A DNA stretch of 64,000 nt from Roseiarcus fermentans. GTDB lineage: Bacteria > Pseudomonadota > Alphaproteobacteria > Rhizobiales > Beijerinckiaceae. Location: the NCBI RefSeq assembly GCF_003315135.1, contig NZ_QNRK01000002.1:145344-209343 (forward strand). The letters are read 5' to 3'. The position numbers and the translations under genes were made by a program. Positions 54,866-62,591 of this stretch are shown one piece after another (the first letter of the stretch is position 1; each line of letters begins with the position of its first letter). Under the pieces are notes generated by a model. The model did no database searches. It had not been told where the DNA came from and saw only the letters and a program-made list of their open reading frames with translations.

Positions 54866-55057
54866 CTAGCGAACGCAGACGCGGCGGCCGGCGCGCCAGT
54901 AGCAGCGTGCGACCGGCGCGCGGTGGGTCACGACCGCGCCGCGCGGGCCGGCGCAGCCCGCCCGATACACGCCGGCGGCGCACACCACCGCCCCGGACTC
55001 GCCGACCGAACCCACGAGCATGCCGACCATCAGGGCGGCGACAGCGATTGTCTTCAC
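54866..55057 (-). CDS. Small secreted Cys-containing protein
   Basis: 63 residues from a GTG at 55057, with ggag eight bases upstream. A hydrophobic signal segment (VKTIAVAALMVGMLVGSVG) is followed by a short mature peptide, VVCAAGVYRAGCAGPRGAVV, and a C-terminal CYWRAGRRVCVR. Its pattern of paired Cys around an Arg-Gly turn is shared in general form with the small protein at 58198. Function unknown. The family appears common in Hyphomicrobiales. Confidence 0.65.
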   Translation of the reverse strand: MKTIAVAALMVGMLVGSVGESGAVVCAAGVYRAGCAGPRGAVVTHRAPVARCYWRAGRRVCVR

Positions 55058-55134
55058 GATTTCAACTCCATGAGTTCCAGGTTCAAACACGCGCGCCGAA
55101 AGCCGGAGCGGCGACGCCACACGCCCGGGATACG

Positions 55135-55506
55135 CTACCGGCTTCCCGCTTCCGCCTTCGTCAACGCATCCTTGCAGCCGTCGCTGAGGTCGGCAGTGTG
55201 CGACTGCAGGCACTCGGCGACGCGGTTCTTGCCGGGCTTGAGGTCCGAGCACAGCTTCTTGGCGTCCGCCTTGCAGGCGCGCCCGACCGCCGCGACCTTG
55301 ACGATCGCGATCTGACACTCGGTCGACAACTCCGAATAGTGCTCCTTGACGCAGGCCTTGAGCTTGCCGCCGCCGGACTTCACGTCGGCGCATACCGACT
55401 TGATGTCCTTGGCGCAGGCCTTGGCGACGGAGGGCGCGGCCTCTGCGGAGGCCGCCCCGAACGACAGCCCCGCTGCGAGCGCGACGATGGAAATCCATGC
55501 TTTCAT
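55135..55506 (-). CDS. Exported cysteine-rich-repeat protein
   Basis: 123 residues from the ATG at 55506, with a gggagggg site. The signal peptide ends near AASAEA. Two repeats follow with matching cysteines: CAKDIKSVCADVKSGGG with KACV, and CKADAKKLCSDLKPGKN with AECL, each closed by a further Cys. This is the pattern of the cysteine-rich repeat known from the Golgi GLG1 protein and widespread in alphaproteobacterial periplasmic proteins. Disulfides are expected. No function is established. Confidence 0.82.
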   Translation of the reverse strand: MKAWISIVALAAGLSFGAASAEAAPSVAKACAKDIKSVCADVKSGGGKLKACVKEHYSELSTECQIAIVKVAAVGRACKADAKKLCSDLKPGKNRVAECLQSHTADLSDGCKDALTKAEAGSR

Positions 55507-55660
55507 GTCAAACCCCTCCCGAGGAGCCGGGTTCGCGCTGTCCGTCGAGACTGCGGCGCCGCGCCTCATTGACGTTTCTCTATCCGAGGCTCCGTGAACT
55601 GCTTGTGAACGGGCGCGAGGCCGGATCGCCCCGCGCCGGGCGCTGTCGCGCCCGCCCCGC

Positions 55661-56275
55661 TCACGGCGTCGGCACGACCCGGTAGTAGAGGCCGTTCGCG
55701 CCGTAGACTGGCGTCAGCCAGCCCGACGGGCACCGGTAGGAGGGGCCGACCAGGACGCAGCCCGCCGGCAGGTAGCCGACCGACATCCCGACCGGCCAGG
55801 CCGAGGCCGCGGCGACCGCCGCCGCCGTTCCCACCGCCGCCGCGCCGACCGCGACGCCCGCCGCCGCCGCGCCCCAGCCGCCATAGCCGCAGTTGTAGCA
55901 GCCGGCGCCGTAGGAGTTCACCACCACCGGCTGATGATAGTACGCGCCATAGGCGCCGGTGTGATAGGCGCCGTACGCGTTGGCGGTGGTTCCATGGTAA
56001 TAGCCGCCGTAATCGCTGCCGTGGTAGGCGCCGTAGCCGTTGGCCGCGGTTCCGTGCCAGGCGCCGCCGGCGTCGCTCTCGTGCGCGACGCCGCCCGGGC
56101 CGACTTCGGTCGCGTGGGCGAATCCGCCGGCGTCGCCCGCGTGATAGACCCCGCCGCCGGCGGTATGGCCCCAGCCGCCGCCGAAGCCGCCGCCGCCGCG
56201 CATCCAGGCGTCGGCGGGTCCGGTCGCGGTCGCGACCGCGAGCGCGGCCGTCGCCGCGAGCATCACAGTTTTCAT
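55661..56275 (-). CDS. Exported Gly/Tyr/His-rich repeat protein
   Basis: 204 residues. A signal peptide (LAVATATGPADAW) precedes a glycine-rich start (MRGGGGFGGGWGH). Degenerate repeats of the type AYHGSDYGGYYHGTTANAYG follow, and then a helical Ala-rich segment (AVGAAAVGTAAAVAAA). The C-terminus has LPAGCVLVGPSYRCP. The composition suggests a structural or surface-associated protein. Related rhizobial proteins have no known role. It starts 26 bases after the DUF2092 stop, so the two are probably cotranscribed. Confidence 0.75.
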   Translation of the reverse strand: MKTVMLAATAALAVATATGPADAWMRGGGGFGGGWGHTAGGGVYHAGDAGGFAHATEVGPGGVAHESDAGGAWHGTAANGYGAYHGSDYGGYYHGTTANAYGAYHTGAYGAYYHQPVVVNSYGAGCYNCGYGGWGAAAAGVAVGAAAVGTAAAVAAASAWPVGMSVGYLPAGCVLVGPSYRCPSGWLTPVYGANGLYYRVVPTP

Positions 56276-56301
56276 CGCAAGTCCTCCTGAACGAACCGGG
56301 C

Positions 56302-57147
56302 TCACGGCTTCTTCCCCGCCGGCGGCTGATCGACCTCGGGCGGCGGCGCCGCGTCGCCGGGCGGGGCGAACTCGATGCGCTGGGCGGCGAGCGCCTTCGG
56401 ATTGGCGAACTCCGCCGGCGAGACCGGAAGATTGAGCCGCCAGTCGGAAAACACGGTCTGGTAGCGCGCGTGCGCCGGCTCGCTGGCGTAGACCGCCCGC
56501 ACCTGGCGCGGCAGGCGATCGGCGACGCCGATCCACACCTCCGCCGCGACCTCGTCGCCGGCGAGCGCGATCATGTCGGTTTCGACGCCGCCGACCGCGA
56601 TCGAGCGGCCGACGTAGAACGCCGACTTCAGCGTCTTCGACAGTTCCGCCGCCGGATCGGAGGCGAGCACGTCGGCGAAGGGGAAATAGATCGCGGCCTT
56701 TTCCCAGGCGTGGTCGAGCAGCGCGTCGACGGTCGGCGGCGCGTCGGCGACCGCGACCACGTTCTTCGAGGGCACGTAGGCCATCATGGTCCGGCCATCG
56801 TAATAGAACTCGTCCGGCGTGCCGTCGCCGGGGGTGACGACCCTGAGCCGGTTCGGGCGCTCGAGCAGCACCTCGTGGATGGAGCTGTAGTAGAGCGGCT
56901 GGCCGTTCAGCGCCGCGCGCTCGTAGGTGCTGACGGCGGTGAAGGCCATCGTCCGCGCCGCGGCGAGGGTCTGGCTCGCCGCTTTCAGGATCTCCATGGC
57001 TTTCGGCTCGAGCGCCGGCGCCGTTGGCGCGGGCTGCGCCGAAGCGGCGGGCGCAGCCGGAGCCGGCGCAGGGGCGTTCTGCGCGAACACGGCGGGCGCC
57101 AGCGCCAGAAGCGCCGCGCTCAATCCGATTGTCACTCTCAGCGTCAT
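56302..57147 (-). CDS. Exported DUF2092 protein
   Basis: 281 residues from the ATG at 57147, which has ggag at a suitable distance; an ATG three codons earlier lies too close to it. The signal peptide ends near AVFAQ and an Ala/Pro linker follows. The remainder matches DUF2092: ILKAASQTLAAARTMAFTA, LLERPNRLRVV, FYYDGRTMMAYVP and RLPRQVRAVY. The fold resembles the LolA/LolB lipoprotein-carrier superfamily, which hints at handling a hydrophobic ligand in the periplasm. It is first of a two-gene unit with the Gly/Tyr/His-rich protein. Confidence 0.85.
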   Translation of the reverse strand: MTLRVTIGLSAALLALAPAVFAQNAPAPAPAAPAASAQPAPTAPALEPKAMEILKAASQTLAAARTMAFTAVSTYERAALNGQPLYYSSIHEVLLERPNRLRVVTPGDGTPDEFYYDGRTMMAYVPSKNVVAVADAPPTVDALLDHAWEKAAIYFPFADVLASDPAAELSKTLKSAFYVGRSIAVGGVETDMIALAGDEVAAEVWIGVADRLPRQVRAVYASEPAHARYQTVFSDWRLNLPVSPAEFANPKALAAQRIEFAPPGDAAPPPEVDQPPAGKKP

Positions 57148-57319
57148 GTGTGGCATGGCTCCATTCGTGGCGGACCGTCGCCGGGCGGCGACGAAGCCGC
57201 GAGGTTCGTGGATTCGTCGGGCGCGACGGCGACCATCGGCCCTGCGACGACGCGTCGCGCCGTCGGTGTTGCAAAAAAGCGAGAGGCGGGAAACTGCGGA
57301 TCCCGCCTCTCGTTGCGGC

Positions 57320-57730
57320 TCAGTCCTGTTCGTCCGCCGTCCGGCGAAGGGCCGCCGGCCCCTCTCGACCCGCGGCGAAGCGGTCGTTGGCGATGTCGTT
57401 CTGGGAATTGAGCCCCGGATCGACCGCCAGCCAGGAGCCCAGGCACCAGTGATCGAGTCTCGGCGCTTTGCAGTCCGCCGTCACCGGGCCGGGATCGCAG
57501 ACGCAATAGGTGTCGGCGTGCGGCCTGATGTTCGCAATTTCCGTCCGCTGGCCCGAGGGCAACGGGAAGTTGATCGGCCCGGACGCGGTGTTGATCTGGA
57601 ACTGGCACACGTGGCCGGCCGGCGCGTTGCACAGGAAGGTCACGGTCTGCTGCGCAAACGCCGGGCTCACGCCCGACACCGCGGCGAACGCGGCGGCGCC
57701 GAGCGCCGCACGCAGGAATATCGCTTTCAT
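57320..57730 (-). CDS. Exported hypothetical protein with several cysteines
   Basis: 136 residues from the ATG at 57730. A signal peptide (AAVSGVSPAFAQ) is followed by a short beta-rich domain (TVTFLCNAPAGHVCQFQI, YCVCDPGP, DHWCLGSWLAVD) with six cysteines in all. I do not recognise a family. It follows the HdeA-like gene on the same strand after 11 bases, so the two are likely to be one transcript. Confidence 0.7.
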   Translation of the reverse strand: MKAIFLRAALGAAAFAAVSGVSPAFAQQTVTFLCNAPAGHVCQFQINTASGPINFPLPSGQRTEIANIRPHADTYCVCDPGPVTADCKAPRLDHWCLGSWLAVDPGLNSQNDIANDRFAAGREGPAALRRTADEQD

Positions 57731-57741
57731 GGCGGCGCGCC

Positions 57742-58098
57742 TCACTTTTCCTGCATCATGCCTTCGGCGCGCTCTTCGTGGAGCACGATCCCCATGGCGT
57801 GGATGATCTTCTGGTCCGGATGCGCCTTGCAATATTCGATCACCAGGTGCTCGGTCTCGCGGCCCTTCTTGTAGTCCAGGAAATGGTGGTGCGAGAGGCC
57901 GTTGTACCAGCCGCTGTACCAGGACATCAGCGCGTTGGCGTCTTCCTGATAGGTGTTGGCGAGCTGGCCGCACATCAGCGCCGTCACGTCGATGAAGCCG
58001 TTGGCGTCGACATAGGCGGACAGATCGACCGGATTGGCTTTCGCCGCGCCGAACGACATCAGGACGGCGACGGTCGAGATCAGAATTGCTTTTTTCAT
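57742..58098 (-). CDS. HdeA/HdeB-like periplasmic protein
   Basis: 118 residues. The signal peptide ends near AAKA. The mature domain has two cysteines set as in HdeA (LMCGQLANTYQEDAN and EYCKAHPDQKIIHAM), and between them LMSWYSGWYNGLSH, the hydrophobic core. HdeA/HdeB proteins are small helical chaperones that protect periplasmic proteins at low pH. The pattern is convincing, but a chaperone role here is inferred. Confidence 0.8.
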   Translation of the reverse strand: MKKAILISTVAVLMSFGAAKANPVDLSAYVDANGFIDVTALMCGQLANTYQEDANALMSWYSGWYNGLSHHHFLDYKKGRETEHLVIEYCKAHPDQKIIHAMGIVLHEERAEGMMQEK

Positions 58099-58160
58099 AC
58101 CTGGCTCCTTGTTTTGAACGATGATCGGGTCGCGGGCGCGGCGCCGTTCGAAGGGCGACG

Positions 58161-58178
58161 CGTCCGTTTGGACGGACG
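58161..58178. terminator. Short hairpin
   Basis: CGTCCGT-TTGG-ACGGACG, a perfect 7-bp stem, lies just downstream of the small Cys protein gene at 58198 (minus strand) and upstream of the HdeA-like gene. It may end the first transcript. Confidence 0.45.
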
Positions 58179-58197
58179 TCCCGTCAGGCTCGGCGCG

Positions 58198-58413
58198 TTA
58201 CCGCACCACGCAGCCTCTCGGCACGCCGACGCGCTTGCAGTAGACGACCGGCCGGGCCGCGACGGGTCGGGCGACGCAGCCCCGGGGGACTCCGGCCGTC
58301 TTGCAATAGACGACGGCGTTGGCGGGCCCGGCGCCGAAAGACAGGGTCTCGACGTTCGCGACGCCGGCGATCGACAGGGCGGCGACAAAGCCGAACAGCA
58401 TGGTCCTGGTCAT
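58198..58413 (-). CDS. Small secreted protein with duplicated VYCK-xGVPRGCV motif
   Basis: 71 residues from the ATG at 58413 behind aaaaggaaa. A signal peptide is followed by two near-identical halves, VVYCKTAGVPRGCVAR and VVYCKRVGVPRGCVVR, linked by PVAARP. The internal duplication is unmistakable, with two cysteines per unit. The motif is frequent in small rhizobial exported proteins. No function is known. Confidence 0.72.
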   Translation of the reverse strand: MTRTMLFGFVAALSIAGVANVETLSFGAGPANAVVYCKTAGVPRGCVARPVAARPVVYCKRVGVPRGCVVR

Positions 58414-58453
58414 GACGGTTTCCTTTTCAACATGTCGGAATGCGCATTGCAAA

Positions 58454-60925
58454 TCAGCGGTCGCGCTTCTTCGCCAGTTCCTCCACCATCGCCTTGATCG
58501 CCTCCGGCGACATCAGTGTGTCGCCGAGATCGAAGGTGATCTTGTCGAGCTTGCCGGTGAACGGGAACGGAACCTGATAGTCCGCATCGTCCACGGGCGT
58601 GCCGGTGTCGATGCCGACGTCGAACGTCTCGTCCCAGGCCCAGAGGATCGGCTGGGTGTGCGGCAGGGACTTCGTCGCCACGGGGCCGCCATCCACCGAC
58701 AGCGTGCCCGCGCCGCCGCGCCCGATCGGCGCGCCGGTCGGCTCCGGTTTCCACTCGAAGGCGATGGTGTGCTTTCCCGGCTGAAGCGGCAGGTCGCTCT
58801 GCCACTTCGGCCGCGCGAGGTCGAGCAGATTCATGGTGAAGGTGGGCTTGCCGTCCTTGAGATAAAGCCCGTAGCCCGAGAACCGGCCGCCCTGGGTCAC
58901 CAGAACGCCGTTCGCGCCCCCCTGCGGGACCTCGAACTCGGCGGTGATCGTGTACGGGCGGTTGAGGATCGAGGGCGCGACGGCGAACTGATTCGAGGGG
59001 TTCTGCGCCGTATACTCGAACCGCGACCGTCCCGAGGCCGGGCCGGGTCGCTGCACCGTCAGGATCGCAATCTGCGAGGCGTTCAGCGGCAGCACGTTGT
59101 TGCGCACCGCCTCGATCATCCAGAGCTCCTGCAGGCGCTTCAGGCGCTCGGGCTCCTGGCCGGCCAGATCGTTGGTCTGGGTCGGGTCGTCCTTCAGGTT
59201 GAACAGCTCCCACTTGAAGCCGTTCAGCACGTCCACCGGCGGCGCCCCCGCGATCCCCTCCCAGGGGTAGACCGCGGGAATGGTGTTGGCCATCCAGCCC
59301 TCGTGATAGATGGCGCGGTTGCCGAGAATTTCGAAATACTGCGTCGTGCGGGCCGAGGGCGCGTCGGCGTTCGTCCGGTCCCAGCTGTAGACCATGCTCA
59401 CCCCGTCCCACGGGGTCTGGGCGATCCCGTCGACCATGGTCGGCTGCGGGACGCCGACCGCGTCGAAGATCGTCGGGACGACGTCGATGACGTGATGGAA
59501 CTGGTGGCGGATTCCGCCCGCGTCCTTGATTCGCTTCGGCCACGTCACCACCATGCCGGTGCGGGTGCCGCCGAAATGCGAGGCGACCTGCTTCGTCCAC
59601 CGGTAGGGCGTGTCCATCGCGAACGCCCACGGCGCCGCGAAATGCGGATAAGTCTTGTCGCTGCCCCAGGCCGGGATCATGGGCAGCATCTGCTCGACGG
59701 CGAAGGCGAAGCCGTTGAAATAGGCGACCTCGTTCGGCGTGCCGTGCATCGAGCCTTCGGCGCTCATGCCGTTGTCGCCGCAGACCCACATGATCAGGGT
59801 GTTGTCGAACTGGCCGAGCCGCTCGAGCGTCGCGACGATGCGGCCGATTTCGTGGTCGGTATAGGCCATGTAGGCCGCCCAGACGTCGATCTGGCGCAGA
59901 TAGAGCTTTTTCTCGTCGGCGTTCAGCCCGTCCCATTTCGGCAGGAAGTCCGGCCACGGCGGAAGCTTGGCGTTCGCCGGAATGACGCCGAGTTTCTTCT
60001 GGTTGTCAAATATCCGCTCGGCGACGGCGTTCCAGCCGGCGTCGAAGAGATGCATCGCGCTGATCGTCTCGATCCACTCGGGCGTGGGATGGTGCGGCGC
60101 GTGCGTCGCGCCCGGCGCGTAATGGATGAACCAGGGGCGCTTCGGGTCGGTCGCCGTCTGCGTGCTGATGTAGTCGATGCACTCGTCCGCCATCGCCGTG
60201 TTGAGGTTCCAGCCCGGCTTGTCCATGTAGGGATGGATCGGGGTGGTGTTGCGGAACAGGTTGCCGGGCTGCCACTGGCTCGTGTCTCCGCCGACGAAGC
60301 CGTAGAAATAGTCGTAGCCCTCGCCGACGGGGAAGTGAGTGAAGGGCCCCTGCGGGCTCGCCTCCCAGACGGGGACGTTGTGGTTCTTGCCGAACCAGGC
60401 GGTGGCGTAGCCGTTCTGCTTGAGCGCCTTGGCGCCGTGCGCGTTCTCGGGGCCGGTGATCGAGTTGTAGCCGGGATAGCCGGTCGCTCCCTCGGCCACC
60501 ATGCCGTAGCCGACGCGATGATGGTTGCGGCCGGTGAGCAGCGCCGCGCGCGTGGGCGAGCAGAGCGCGGTGTTGTGCATCTGGGTGTAGCGCAGGCCGG
60601 CTTTGGCGAGCTTGTCGAGCGTCGGCGTCGGAACCACGCCGCCGAAGGCGGAGTTCGAGCCGAAGCCCGCGTCGTCGATGAGAATGAGCAGCACGTTCGG
60701 CGCGCCTTCGGGCGGCGTGATCGCCGGCGGCCAGGCCGGCGCGCTGTCGATCAGGTTCGGCTGGATGAAGCCCTTGAACGGCGGCGTCGGCGTCGGCAGC
60801 ACCTTGCTATCGGGAAAGACGGTCGCGGTCGCCGACTGCGCGCGCGCCGGCTTGGCCAGCGGAAGGCCGAAGGCGCCGAGCAGCGCGGCCTTGGCGGTCG
60901 AGAAGAAAAGCTGACGTCTGTTCAT
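58454..60925 (-). CDS. Arylsulfatase, Tat-exported
   Basis: 823 residues from the ATG at 60925. The N-terminus MNRRQLFFSTAKAALLGAFG is a twin-arginine signal ending near AKPARAQ. The sulfatase core has the metal-binding pair Asp84-Asp85 (LLILIDDAGFG) and the modification motif LCSPTRAALLTG with Cys122, which must become formylglycine. Further sites are WFGKNHNVP and HYAPGATHAPHHP. A C-terminal domain of about 200 residues looks like a beta-sandwich (TITAEFEV, FSGYGLYLKDGK). It would hydrolyse sulfate esters in the periplasm. The adjacent maturase gene supplies the modification. Confidence 0.93.
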   Translation of the reverse strand: MNRRQLFFSTAKAALLGAFGLPLAKPARAQSATATVFPDSKVLPTPTPPFKGFIQPNLIDSAPAWPPAITPPEGAPNVLLILIDDAGFGSNSAFGGVVPTPTLDKLAKAGLRYTQMHNTALCSPTRAALLTGRNHHRVGYGMVAEGATGYPGYNSITGPENAHGAKALKQNGYATAWFGKNHNVPVWEASPQGPFTHFPVGEGYDYFYGFVGGDTSQWQPGNLFRNTTPIHPYMDKPGWNLNTAMADECIDYISTQTATDPKRPWFIHYAPGATHAPHHPTPEWIETISAMHLFDAGWNAVAERIFDNQKKLGVIPANAKLPPWPDFLPKWDGLNADEKKLYLRQIDVWAAYMAYTDHEIGRIVATLERLGQFDNTLIMWVCGDNGMSAEGSMHGTPNEVAYFNGFAFAVEQMLPMIPAWGSDKTYPHFAAPWAFAMDTPYRWTKQVASHFGGTRTGMVVTWPKRIKDAGGIRHQFHHVIDVVPTIFDAVGVPQPTMVDGIAQTPWDGVSMVYSWDRTNADAPSARTTQYFEILGNRAIYHEGWMANTIPAVYPWEGIAGAPPVDVLNGFKWELFNLKDDPTQTNDLAGQEPERLKRLQELWMIEAVRNNVLPLNASQIAILTVQRPGPASGRSRFEYTAQNPSNQFAVAPSILNRPYTITAEFEVPQGGANGVLVTQGGRFSGYGLYLKDGKPTFTMNLLDLARPKWQSDLPLQPGKHTIAFEWKPEPTGAPIGRGGAGTLSVDGGPVATKSLPHTQPILWAWDETFDVGIDTGTPVDDADYQVPFPFTGKLDKITFDLGDTLMSPEAIKAMVEELAKKRDR

Positions 60926-61058
60926 CCCAGCCTCCTGATCCTCATTCCCTCGCCGCCCGCCGGATCGAAACCGGCGCTGCGGCACCTTGGGCGATTCGGT
61001 CGCCGCAGTCGATGCCGCGGGGGCCCGCTTCTTCTGTCTCCGCGACCGACGGCCGCGG

Positions 61059-62324
61059 TTACGCCTTCGCTCCGCCCCCCGAAGCCTTCGCCTTCGCCGT
61101 CGCCATGATCTCGTCCGCGTAGCGCCCCTTGCGCACCAGGTCGGCCATCGCCCGCATCGGCTTATCGACGTGCAGGAAGAAGGCCTTGTACCCCTCGCAG
61201 AGATAGTTGAGCCCGCCTTCGCCGTCGGGCGTCGAAACGAATCGGTTGCGCGGACACTCGCCGTAGCAGGCGAACAGCACCGGGCATTGGCGGCAGTATT
61301 GCGGGAGCGTCTCGTATTTGGCGTCGCCGAAGCGGCGCTGCTTTTCGCTCAGCGCCAGCGCGCCGAGCGGCGTCTCCCGCACGTTGCCGAGGCGGTGGTC
61401 CGGCTCGACGTAGTGGTCGCACGAATAGACGTCGCCGTTGTGCTCCATGACGAGCGAGGCGCCGCAGGTCGGCGAGACGATGCAGGAATTGTGCTGGCCG
61501 AGCCAGCTGCCGAGCGCGACGTCGAAGGTCACGACGAACACGCGGCCGACGTCCCGCTTCACCCATTCGTCGAAAATGGCGATCAGGAATTGCCCGAACC
61601 GGCCCGCCTTCACCGACCGGTCGGTGACCAGGCTCCCCGTCTGGGTGTAGAGCGGCCTGTCCGATCCCCTGAGCCCGCCCCAGCCGCGGTTGGCGAGCGC
61701 GATCGTCTCGGGCGTCGCCCGTTCGACCACGGGAATGAGCTGGATGTAGCGCGCCTTCATCTCGTCGCGGAAGAAGCGATAGACCTCGAGCGGATGGGCT
61801 TCGTTGGCGGCGTGGATGGTGCAGAGGATGTTGGCGTCGACCTCGCGCCTTTGCAGGGCTTTCCAGCCGCGGATCACGTCGTCGAAGCTTCCCCTGCCCT
61901 GCTTGTCGACGCGATAGGCGTCGTGCAGGTCGCGCGGGCCGTCGACGCTCACGCCGACGAGATAATTGTTGGCCTTGAAGAATCGCGCCCATTCGTCGTC
62001 GATCAGCGCGCCGTTGGTCTGGATCGTGTGCAGGACGCGCGCGCCGGGCGGGCGGTAGTGTTCGGCGAGCGCGACCGACCGCCTGAAGAAGTCGAGGCCG
62101 CGCAGCATCGGCTCGCCGCCCTGCCAGGCGACCTCGATCTCGGGGCCGAACGACGACTCCATCAGTTGCCGGATATGGGCCTCCTGGACGTCGTCGGGCA
62201 TGAGCGCGCGCTCGCCCGCCGGATAGAGGTTCTCCTTCGACAGGAAGAAGCAGTAGCGGCAACCGAGGTTGCAGGCGGCGCCCGCCGGCTTGGCCAACAG
62301 ATGGTAGGCGGATCTCGCCGTCAT
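61059..62324 (-). CDS. Anaerobic-type sulfatase-maturating enzyme (radical SAM/SPASM)
   Basis: 421 residues. The radical SAM cluster motif is CNLGCRYCFF (CxxxCxxC) near residue 18. The substrate-recognition part contains EVAWQGGEPMLRGLDF and SVDGPRDLHD, and the C-terminal SPASM-type cysteines are in SPTCGA, YSCDHYVEP and YCRQCPVLFACYGECPRNRF. It converts the active-site Cys of the sulfatase to formylglycine before Tat export. The gene lies 133 bases upstream of the sulfatase on the same strand, and an AraC-type regulator reads away from it. Confidence 0.93.
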   Translation of the reverse strand: MTARSAYHLLAKPAGAACNLGCRYCFFLSKENLYPAGERALMPDDVQEAHIRQLMESSFGPEIEVAWQGGEPMLRGLDFFRRSVALAEHYRPPGARVLHTIQTNGALIDDEWARFFKANNYLVGVSVDGPRDLHDAYRVDKQGRGSFDDVIRGWKALQRREVDANILCTIHAANEAHPLEVYRFFRDEMKARYIQLIPVVERATPETIALANRGWGGLRGSDRPLYTQTGSLVTDRSVKAGRFGQFLIAIFDEWVKRDVGRVFVVTFDVALGSWLGQHNSCIVSPTCGASLVMEHNGDVYSCDHYVEPDHRLGNVRETPLGALALSEKQRRFGDAKYETLPQYCRQCPVLFACYGECPRNRFVSTPDGEGGLNYLCEGYKAFFLHVDKPMRAMADLVRKGRYADEIMATAKAKASGGGAKA

Positions 62325-62493
62325 GGGCCGAACGCGGGACGGTTGGTTCCGGCGATGGCTGCGGTCTCGGGTTGGCGGTGCGGCCCCATCGCGCGCTCCC
62401 TGGTCGCTGTCGCCGTCGTCCGCCAGAAGCCCGCCGAAAGGCGCCGTCGCCGGCCGAACGCCTGCGCTATACCCGCCCGGCGCCGGGCTGTCA

Positions 62494-62523
62494 TTGACTC
62501 CACGCGCCAAAATTTGGCCATAT
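62494..62523 (+). promoter_or_regulatory. Candidate promoter with palindromic operator before the AraC gene
   Basis: TTGACT at 62494-62499 and CCATAT at 62518-62523 could be -35 and -10 boxes. The perfect inverted repeat GCCAAA-A-TTTGGC at 62506-62518 fills the spacer. The site lies in the divergent region shared with the sulfatase maturase gene. Confidence 0.45.
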
Positions 62524-62591
62524 GCGCAAGCAGAGCAGCGCCGGCCTGCAAATGGCGCAGTTCCTGGACGGCGGCGACGGGCGGATGGATC

